64,000 bases of DNA from Prochlorococcus sp. AG-402-N08 (GTDB lineage Bacteria > Cyanobacteriota > Cyanobacteriia > PCC-6307 > Cyanobiaceae). Location of the stretch: positions 62,001-126,000 of the forward strand of contig QCIS01000004.1 in assembly GCA_003216535.1 (NCBI GenBank), given 5' to 3'. Below the pieces are notes generated by a model. That model was not told where the DNA came from, made no database searches, and was given only the letters and a program-made list of their open reading frames with translations. The position numbers were made by a program, and so were the translations under genes. Below, one piece after another: positions 11,554-18,842 of this stretch (positions within the stretch are counted from its first letter, which is position 1; every line of letters starts with the position of its first letter).

Positions 11554-11883
11554 TCAACACTCATTCAGAATAGATTCCCATCTTTGTTGACTTGCCTTTA
11601 TTGCTTGCATTGGCGGATTAGCCCCCTCTATTTCAAAGGCTTTAATTAATGATTTATTAGCTAATAGACCTAATCTTGCTGCCTCTCTTTGCCTAGAACA
11701 TACTTTTTTTCTTGACCCCTCTTTTAAACTATTTTCGATTTCTCTAAGAATCTGGCTAGCTTCATTCGATTTAGAATAAAAATCATTCATGTAAACATCA
11801 AGTGCCGTATCAGCAAAGATTTCAACTGGAAAGATTATTGTGACTAAGCACACTATAAAACTTACAAATACAAATATTTTCAT
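11554..11883 (-). CDS. Secreted hypothetical protein
   Basis: 109 aa with N-terminal hydrophobic signal; RKKVCSRQREAARLGLLANKSLIKAFE. Confidence 0.6.
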   Translation of the reverse strand: MKIFVFVSFIVCLVTIIFPVEIFADTALDVYMNDFYSKSNEASQILREIENSLKEGSRKKVCSRQREAARLGLLANKSLIKAFEIEGANPPMQAIKASQQRWESILNEC

Positions 11884-11890
11884 AAGAATC

Positions 11891-12475
11891 TTAAGTTAAT
11901 TTTTTGTCTGATCTCTTTAATACTAAATAAAAGGTAAGAACGCTAATTGTTCCAGATGGGCCTATTAAAACATGCCAAAATTGATCGCCACTAATTGAGA
12001 GCCTTGTGCCAAAGAAAGTCGTAAAAATAATACCAAATATTGGGTAAAGAATAAAAAGCCAATCTTTAAAAATTCTTTGCCAATTTATAATAAGAAGGAT
12101 ACTTATTATTACTTGAAAAAGGAGAGTAATAGTTTTATCAAATAAAAAATATGAGATTATTGAACATAAAGAAATACAAATATTAGTTTTTTGAATAAAT
12201 TTATTTTTTATAACTGATATTGATAAACATGTTAGACCTAAAGATAGGAAAGAATAAAATAACCAATTAAATAAAGAGGAGTGATCTACATAAATCCAAG
12301 ATGTTTGGGTATGATCTATCATTTCAGAAATCGATGCCAATCCTAAAAAAATAAAACCGAAAGGTATCAATTTGTTCTTGCTTATATGTTTGAATTTATT
12401 GATCGATCTGATGCCTAATAATATTGGGATGATTACCGCTTGAAAGTGGGCAAAAAATAAAATTGAAAAAAACAA
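11891..12475 (-). CDS. Polytopic membrane protein, unknown function
   Basis: 194 aa, multiple hydrophobic segments. Confidence 0.6.
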   Translation of the reverse strand: MFFSILFFAHFQAVIIPILLGIRSINKFKHISKNKLIPFGFIFLGLASISEMIDHTQTSWIYVDHSSLFNWLFYSFLSLGLTCLSISVIKNKFIQKTNICISLCSIISYFLFDKTITLLFQVIISILLIINWQRIFKDWLFILYPIFGIIFTTFFGTRLSISGDQFWHVLIGPSGTISVLTFYLVLKRSDKKLT

Positions 12476-12529
12476 AATAAATTCTAAAATTTAATTCATT
12501 CTAATTTAAATAAAAAAAACAATTTCGGG

Positions 12530-12730
12530 TCACCTGAGTAGAGAAAGGTACCATTGCCCAATTACTATAATCAATATTGTAAGAACTAAAGGGAAAGCAG
12601 GATATCGTGTTTGAAAATTAGCAGGTGGCCAAGGAGACCAAGATATTAATCTTCCTTGCGGTTCATTTGAAATAACTTTTTTTTTCGATTTTTTGGATAT
12701 TAAATTTTCTGTGGCAAATCCTTTACTCAT
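12530..12730 (-). CDS. Small single-TM protein, unknown
   Basis: 66 aa; C-terminal FPLVLTILIIVIGQWYLSLL. Confidence 0.5.
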   Translation of the reverse strand: MSKGFATENLISKKSKKKVISNEPQGRLISWSPWPPANFQTRYPAFPLVLTILIIVIGQWYLSLLR

Positions 12731-12803
12731 AATCTAAATAAAATCCATCTTAACAAGAACGTTTCAAAAGGGCGTTGATATTATTAGGTTCTTTTTATTT
12801 GAA

Positions 12804-12864
12804 CGGAGGGAGTGGGATTCGAACCCACGGTGCCCTTGCAGACACGCTAGTTTTCAAGTCTAGA
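12804..12864 (-). pseudogene. tRNA-Ser 3'-half fragment (att-site-like remnant)
   Basis: cggagggagtgggattcgaacccacggtgcccttgcagacacgctagttttcaagtctaga matches 14245 onward with two mismatches, then diverges in the anticodon-stem region. Confidence 0.9.
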
Positions 12865-12910
12865 TGTAATCAAGTTATAGCAATAGATTTACTAAGCCTT
12901 AAGGAACAGA

Positions 12911-12929
12911 TATGACCGAAATATGCCCG
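12911..12929 (+). repeat. ATGACCG-type paired repeat, left copy
   Basis: TATGACCGAAATATGCCCG; 18/19 identical to 14098-14116; units 11 bp apart. Confidence 0.8.
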
Positions 12930-12986
12930 TTTTATAAATAGATTAATTCAATAAATATCTAGAGGATTTTGCAAGTAGTAAACGTT

Positions 12987-14006
12987 TCAACATCTCCACT
13001 CTCTGAAACTATCCCTAGCATCCTTATTTCCAAGTTTCTTAGAAGTTTTCCAATCATCACAGGCATTCTTCCTCTTATTTTTCATCCAGCTATAAACATT
13101 GCCTCTTGCCATATAAAGATCAGCAGGAGTAATTAAATCAACATCTCTATCCAATTCAATTCTTTCAGCTTCTTCTTGTGAAGGAGCTATAGAAATTGCT
13201 TTTGTATAATGTTCTATTGCTTCGTTTTGATATTTTTTTTCAGATATTTTATCTTTCTTATCCCTATACAATAAAAATAATTCAAACTTGGTATCTCCTA
13301 AAATAGCAGTTGTTGTATAGGTTACTCCTAGAGGAAAAATACTTTCAGCTGATTGATTCTTGTAAGTTTCAATATTGGCTAATGTTTTTTCAAAACTTTT
13401 TTTTGCATCCTCAAAGGATTGCAAAGATAATTCTTTTTTGTTTTTAGACTTTTTACTTAAGTCATTTGTATCTCCACCTAAGATTACGAATCCATTATCG
13501 TATTGAATATCTCCTGCTATAAAATTAATAAATGGGTCTTCAGGAGAAAGATTCATCCCTTTTCCCAAATATTTAAGAGTTTTTGCAAGGCTACCGTCCA
13601 AGTCCCAATAAAAAATATCAGCTTTAAGCGCATGAGCGTAAGCATAATCTTTATCTATATCAATAGCATTATCAATATCTCTAATAGCTTCGTCAAACTT
13701 CCCTAAATCATAAGCATTTATCAATGCGCTTAATATGAAGCCTTCTTTAGAATTTGGATTTTTCTTTAAGTAAGAATTTATTGATTTAATTGCTCTCAAG
13801 GAAGATCCCTCTTTAAAAAAAACTAAAGCATCATCAAATTCAGATTTATTATATGAATCTTTTCTTTTTTTGACAGACATGCTCTTTACACAGCCTTCAA
13901 AGTCAGTCGCTTTCATGCATATTTCAGCAACTTTTGGATCTATATTTGCATTGACAGCAATCGGCAACGCAAGTGCTGTTAGTAGTGGAAGTAAAAATCT
14001 TTTCAA
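12987..14006 (-). CDS. Secreted TPR-repeat protein
   Basis: Signal peptide MKRFLLPLLTALALPIAVNA; TPR-like helical repeats (AIRDIDNAIDIDKDYAYAHALKADIFYW). Confidence 0.75.
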   Translation of the reverse strand: MKRFLLPLLTALALPIAVNANIDPKVAEICMKATDFEGCVKSMSVKKRKDSYNKSEFDDALVFFKEGSSLRAIKSINSYLKKNPNSKEGFILSALINAYDLGKFDEAIRDIDNAIDIDKDYAYAHALKADIFYWDLDGSLAKTLKYLGKGMNLSPEDPFINFIAGDIQYDNGFVILGGDTNDLSKKSKNKKELSLQSFEDAKKSFEKTLANIETYKNQSAESIFPLGVTYTTTAILGDTKFELFLLYRDKKDKISEKKYQNEAIEHYTKAISIAPSQEEAERIELDRDVDLITPADLYMARGNVYSWMKNKRKNACDDWKTSKKLGNKDARDSFREWRC

Positions 14007-14080
14007 AACAAGGAGATATCTAACCCTTATTGTAAATTGAAATTCAAAAATTTAAATGCTCCAGTCATATATAACCACTT

Positions 14081-14116
14081 ATGACCGATTTTTATATTAT
14101 GACCGAAATATGACCG
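14081..14116 (+). repeat. ATGACCG repeats, right copy (3 units)
   Basis: ATGACCG at 14081, 14099 and 14110; last two spaced 11 bp. Confidence 0.8.
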
Positions 14117-14244
14117 CTTTTGTTCTTCAATATTCGGTAATAGGGAGGAACAGCAAGGAATAAATAATTATCTAAGGACAATAAAAAAAGACCCCGAAGA
14201 GGTCATAATCCTTGTAATAGCAATGTATATCAGGTTTTCAAGTA

Positions 14245-14331
14245 CGGAGGGGGTGGGATTCGAACCCACGGTGCCCTTGCAGACACGCTAGTTTTCAAGA
14301 CTAGAGCCTTAAACCACTCGACCACCCCTCC
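14245..14331 (-). tRNA. tRNA-Ser(UGA), intact
   Basis: Reverse complement GGAGGGGTGGTCGAGTGGTTTAAGGCTCTAGTCTTGAAAACTAGCGTGTCTGCAAGGGCACCGTGGGTTCGAATCCCACCCCCTCCG: class II tRNA with long variable arm, acceptor stem GGAGGGG/CCCCTCC, anticodon TGA. Confidence 0.96.
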
Positions 14332-14476
14332 AGGTGAAATATTTAGTTTTAACTTTTGAATTATAGCAGTATTGAGTTACAGAAAGGTTTTCTGATTTAG
14401 TGGATATTTAAAAATAAAAATATGTTTTATGATTTGAATTTACAAATGAGGTTTTAAAAGTAATTTTCAAAGAAAA

Positions 14477-14495
14477 TGGTCCCTATTTGGTCCCC
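14477..14495 (+). repeat. TGGTCCC paired repeat, left copy
   Basis: TGGTCCCtattTGGTCCCC, units 11 bp apart. Confidence 0.75.
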
Positions 14496-14519
14496 TTTAA
14501 TTTTAGATCGACTGTCAAT
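14492..14519 (-). repeat. Dispersed repeat (TTGACAGTCGATCTAAAAT...AAGGGG), copy 1
   Basis: cccctttaattttagatcgactgtcaat on + strand. Confidence 0.7.
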
Positions 14520-14558
14520 TACTAACTATTAGCAGTGCAAGTAGTAAGCGTTTCATCT

Positions 14559-14819
14559 TTATGCAATAAGCTCAATTGCATAGACGGTATCCTTACAATT
14601 ATTTTTTTTGTCCCACTCTTTAGCCGCATCTGAAGTCATTTCAGCTTCTAGTGCTTTCATATCTAGGACGTTCATAAGTAAATGAGATTTATTCTCGCCA
14701 GCTTGTACAAACTCATATTCTGAAATCACATCAACGCCCATAGCGGTAATAAATCCAGAGATGTCGTTTTTAAATTCTTCAAATGAGCAGCTAAAAGTCG
14801 AAATAATAAGGGTGTTCAT
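14559..14819 (-). CDS. Small hypothetical protein, perhaps related in role to the adjacent DUF3303-like gene
   Basis: 86 aa; preceded by dispersed repeat copy 2. Confidence 0.6.
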   Translation of the reverse strand: MNTLIISTFSCSFEEFKNDISGFITAMGVDVISEYEFVQAGENKSHLLMNVLDMKALEAEMTSDAAKEWDKKNNCKDTVYAIELIA

Positions 14820-14862
14820 AAAAAAGGAGCTAATTGCCCCTTATCTTAGATCGACTGTCAAT
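14820..14862 (-). repeat. Dispersed repeat copy 2, including GGGGC-AATTA-GCTCC-T-run hairpin
   Basis: aaaaaaggagctaattgccccttatcttagatcgactgtcaat; directly abuts the ATG of the 14559-14819 gene. Confidence 0.8.
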
Positions 14863-14868
14863 CTCTAT

Positions 14869-15141
14869 CTATGAGTAGACTTTAGCAACTATTGGACCAG
14901 CTTCTTCATCAGTAAATACAGGGGTGGTTTCCCAATTTAGAAATTCAGCCCATTCAGCGGCATGTTGATATATTGCTTTTGGATCATCAGTCTTTAAAAC
15001 TATCCAACCCTCTAAAGAACCAGGTGCATGATACCTTCCAATCATTTCAACTCCAGGATAATCTCCCCCACCACCAAGAAATTTTTCTGCACCTTTTTGA
15101 TGATATCCAGTCTTAAATGACCAATGCTGAACATAAAGCAT
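14869..15141 (-). CDS. DUF3303-like protein
   Basis: MLYVQHWSFKTGYHQKGAEKFLGGGGDYPGVEMIGRYHAPGSLEGWIVLKTDD. Confidence 0.7.
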   Translation of the reverse strand: MLYVQHWSFKTGYHQKGAEKFLGGGGDYPGVEMIGRYHAPGSLEGWIVLKTDDPKAIYQHAAEWAEFLNWETTPVFTDEEAGPIVAKVYS

Positions 15142-15257
15142 TTTTTTTAATTTTTATAGGCTTTATATTACTAGCAAAAAAAAAAATTCTTGAAAATAAA
15201 TAATGTTAATTGCCCCTTATTTTATCAGTGTGATTCTTAAATTATAGATATTTTTAC

Positions 15258-15276
15258 TGGTCCCAAAATGGTCCCC
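15258..15276 (+). repeat. TGGTCCC paired repeat, right copy
   Basis: TGGTCCCaaaaTGGTCCCC, units 11 bp apart, same arrangement as 14477-14495. Confidence 0.75.
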
Positions 15277-15378
15277 CTGTCTCGATGGCTAAACTTTATT
15301 ATCAATATTGTCTTATTGAGATCTATCTTATATCAATGCTTTTAAAAAATTCTTATAAATTCTTTTTATCGAGACTCC

Positions 15379-15422
15379 CTAGTTTTCAAGACTAGAGCCT
15401 TAAACCACTCGACCACCCCTCC
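15379..15422 (-). pseudogene. tRNA-Ser 5'-half fragment
   Basis: ctagttttcaagactagagccttaaaccactcgaccacccctcc identical to the 5' half of the intact tRNA (14288-14331). Confidence 0.92.
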
Positions 15423-15778
15423 AAATGGGTTATTCAGTCTTAACCACCTAATAAGTATAGCAAAGGGAAGTGACAGCCTAAAATAAGCGTTGTAGCGCAT
15501 TCTGAGACTCATACAAACTATTCTGTTAATGTTTGATATAGTACCAACTGCTGTAGCTGTATCACTCCATGTTGCAACCCTACTCCTATGTAGTAAACCT
15601 TCAAAGATATGTGGAGGCACTTCGCTATTAGCAATAGTTGGTCTTCCTCTAATAATTTCACTCATACTTATACGTTACCAACGTGACCGTGATACCGCAT
15701 CTGTGCATTAAAGTTATATTTTCTATTCTTAGATCTAAAAAATCTATAATTATTTAATACTAGAAAATTGAATTTAAA

Positions 15779-18049
15779 ATGAATTTAACCTCAAAAGAAC
15801 TCTTAAAATTAACTGATGATTTCTTCAAAACTAGTAATACAGAAAATTCATCAAATAATGAGCTTGTTAAGAATATTCATTATTTTTTGAACAAAAATCG
15901 GGTCAATTTTTCATTAGAGTCTTTATTGGCTACTTTCAATAGTTACAAACTAGAATTCAAAAAACTTACGAAAAAGAAAATTAAAGTTCTTTTTTATATA
16001 CTTTGCGGATCTTCTGAAGCTAAAGCTAAACTTGCTTTTCAATTAATTGATCCTGAAAATTCAAAGAAAGTAAAATCTGAAATATTGAAAAATATTTTAA
16101 AATTAATGGGAATTAATGAAAATTCAATAGACAAATTGTTGCTTGAACTTACCCAAGATGGGTCAGAAGAGATAACTGAAAGCAATTTCGTAAACTTTTT
16201 GCCTAAAGATTATAATTCTCATCCTAAGTCGTATAAGGCTATTCATAAAAATGTTATTAAAAATCCAATAAAAGTTGTAAAGGCTTCTAAAGAACTAAAA
16301 AAGAATCTAGATGAATTTGTATCTTCAGGAGGAACTTCTACTCTTCAATTACAAATTGGTTTTTTTAGATTATTACAAGGAGCTGCTTATCGTAGCTTTA
16401 GAGAAAGTTTTTCTGCTAATTGTGAAACACATTTAAGAGCTTATGATTTACCTTATTCAATTAAAGAATTTGTTCTATTTGTTCAATCTTTTGTTGAATA
16501 TTATTTGTCTTTGGGAATTGTAAAAAAGGAAGTTTATTCTATTTTTGATGATTTAGTAAATTCAGTCATTAAGTTAGAAGCAGAACTTCAATATAGAATG
16601 GAAAATTGGCATATGATCGAAAAATCAGATGAAATGCTATTTGCAGAAAAGTATTTAGAGAAGGAACTTGATGAACTTGAAAACCATCATCAACTTTTAT
16701 CAGTTTTAATTGAACTTATCTTAAGTGCTTCTTTACATGGTCATGATACTGAAAATATTAATATTGAAGATTTAGAATTTCATGAACTTAATAGATTAAG
16801 ACATCTAGAACTAAACTTGGAATTTGCAGATTCAAAACCTATTTCTGCATCTTCGTCAGATAAGGGGCTTTTTATAAATTCCTGGCAAAGAGTCATTTAC
16901 GATGCAGATAATACCTTTTATGAAGGATCAATAATACCCACCTCATATTGGTATCAAGAATTCATGCCATTATTATTAAAGGCTTCCTCAATTACAAATA
17001 AAGATGACCTTAAAAAGTGGGAAAAAATTTCTGACCAAGAACTTGATAACTGGTTTAATACCTTAAATCAGAAAAAAGAGTTTGACAATTATGCTAGAGA
17101 TCTTAAAGAGTATTTCCCAACTCTAAGTAGAGATAAAAAGATATTAATGAAGCAAGCATGGGCTATCTCTCGTCATTATTTAAATGGAGTTCAAAAAAGA
17201 AGAGAGCGTTTTGAATTTGGACGTGAATCAGGATATCTTTCTCAATATGTGGCATTTATTGATGTTGATTTAGGTAGAGACGATATAGAAAAAAGTCAAA
17301 TGAGACTAAGTTTTCCTTATTTTATCGGTCCACCTACTTGGAAATTTCTTCATACCTCAGCTGAAATAATCAAAAACCAAGAAAAAAATCATGAGCATGA
17401 TTCAGTAGAGAAATTTAAGAGATTCTTCAAGTCTTTAGCTACTATGTATCCTTGTCCTTACTGCAGATATCACTTAAATAAGTTTGTTGTTAAGAATAAA
17501 GAAGTTGCTATGTATCCCGTTGAATATTTATTGTTAGGAACTAAAAAAGAATTTAATTTTGATATTAATATTGAAGAAAAGATTTCCTCAATAAATGATG
17601 GTCAATCTCTAGGTTTATTCTTATGGAAACTTCACAATACTGTTTCATCATCAATTGCAAGATCTGAAGAATGGTTTCATTTAGATAAGACTTCCTATTA
17701 TACTTCTAGATATTGGCCAAGTCTTGATTCGGAATTAGAGCGAGCAAAATTACTTGATATTTTTTCTATTAGTACGGAAACCATTTCGAAAATTTATGGA
17801 ATAATTAGAAATGCTATAAAGTTATCAACACTAAAAGATGAATTGAAACTTTATCTTGAAACAGATCAATGCACCACCCAAATTTATAATAAATCGATTG
17901 ATTCTTCCAAGGAACTAGATGATGCACTTATTAGATCAAAATTTCTGGAAAGTCATTATTCCTATAACCCCTTTTTAGAAGATAAGGACCCTCACTTTTC
18001 TGTAGCAGAAGAATCCTTAGCTAGAAGTGGCAAATTTACTTTAGATTAA
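15779..18049 (+). CDS. Large protein with C-terminal Erv1/ALR-like FAD-linked sulfhydryl oxidase domain
   Basis: FPYFIGPPTWKFLHTSAEII...SLATMYPCPYCRYHLNKF...LFLWKLHNTVSSSIA: W-x3-H, CxxC and HN-x-V pattern of Erv/ALR. Confidence 0.75.
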   Translation: MNLTSKELLKLTDDFFKTSNTENSSNNELVKNIHYFLNKNRVNFSLESLLATFNSYKLEFKKLTKKKIKVLFYILCGSSEAKAKLAFQLIDPENSKKVKSEILKNILKLMGINENSIDKLLLELTQDGSEEITESNFVNFLPKDYNSHPKSYKAIHKNVIKNPIKVVKASKELKKNLDEFVSSGGTSTLQLQIGFFRLLQGAAYRSFRESFSANCETHLRAYDLPYSIKEFVLFVQSFVEYYLSLGIVKKEVYSIFDDLVNSVIKLEAELQYRMENWHMIEKSDEMLFAEKYLEKELDELENHHQLLSVLIELILSASLHGHDTENINIEDLEFHELNRLRHLELNLEFADSKPISASSSDKGLFINSWQRVIYDADNTFYEGSIIPTSYWYQEFMPLLLKASSITNKDDLKKWEKISDQELDNWFNTLNQKKEFDNYARDLKEYFPTLSRDKKILMKQAWAISRHYLNGVQKRRERFEFGRESGYLSQYVAFIDVDLGRDDIEKSQMRLSFPYFIGPPTWKFLHTSAEIIKNQEKNHEHDSVEKFKRFFKSLATMYPCPYCRYHLNKFVVKNKEVAMYPVEYLLLGTKKEFNFDINIEEKISSINDGQSLGLFLWKLHNTVSSSIARSEEWFHLDKTSYYTSRYWPSLDSELERAKLLDIFSISTETISKIYGIIRNAIKLSTLKDELKLYLETDQCTTQIYNKSIDSSKELDDALIRSKFLESHYSYNPFLEDKDPHFSVAEESLARSGKFTLD

Positions 18050-18127
18050 AAATTATAATTTGTTTATTTGGAAATTTAATAATAAGTGCAATAGTAATTA
18101 AAGTTTGTTTAGGATATAAATTATTTT

Positions 18128-18790
18128 TTGAACTATATGAGAGGTTCCTTATTAATAAAATCTTTTTGTGAAGCGTTAGGAACGGCAACAATAACTGCCA
18201 TGGCTCTAGCATCGAATAATATTACCAATTCTCTTTTAAGTAAGTCTTTGTTAATAGGAATGACGGTTACAACCTTAATTCATTGCTTCGGAAGGATAAG
18301 CGGAGCTCACTTTAATCCAGCCGTAAGCTGTTATTTATTTTCAAAAAATTTAATGTCAAAATTTGAATTGACAACCTATATATTTTCACAAATATTAGGT
18401 TCCTCAATAGTTGTTTTGGGATTTAGATATAGCTCAATATTATTGAAAGAAATTAATATTGAAAAATCGATTAATATCAATTCAACATTATTCACAGAAT
18501 TTATTTTTACTTCCTTCCTTTTGATTTTAATCTCTAGTTGGGCGAGAGAAGGGAAACTTTGTCCAATCTCTCAACCTTTGACTGGAATAGTTATTGGCGC
18601 AGGAATTTCGATATTCATAATATTGGCCGAATTTTTTGGAAGCGGCATTTTGAATCCTGCTATCTCAATTGGGTTATCAGTTAAAAACGGGCCAATTTTG
18701 ATGATTCCGCAAATTTTTTCTCAATTTGCAGCTGTTTTATTTGTTAAGATTGTTTTTTATTTTGTACCAGAAAAGTTTTTAGAAAACTAA
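18128..18790 (+). CDS. Divergent MIP/aquaporin family channel
   Basis: 220 aa polytopic; two NPA boxes: SGAHFNPAVSCY and GSGILNPAISIG. Confidence 0.85.
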   Translation: MNYMRGSLLIKSFCEALGTATITAMALASNNITNSLLSKSLLIGMTVTTLIHCFGRISGAHFNPAVSCYLFSKNLMSKFELTTYIFSQILGSSIVVLGFRYSSILLKEINIEKSININSTLFTEFIFTSFLLILISSWAREGKLCPISQPLTGIVIGAGISIFIILAEFFGSGILNPAISIGLSVKNGPILMIPQIFSQFAAVLFVKIVFYFVPEKFLEN

Positions 18791-18842
18791 AATTTTATTA
18801 ATAATTTTTATGGAGTTAATATTTAATCATTAATTAATTAAT

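Noticed and set aside
15366-15422. C-terminal part of ORF 15366..15665 (GGVVEWFKALVLKTRESR) as protein
   Set aside because: It is translation through the tRNA-Ser 5'-half; this peptide is a typical artefact of reading a tRNA-Ser gene.
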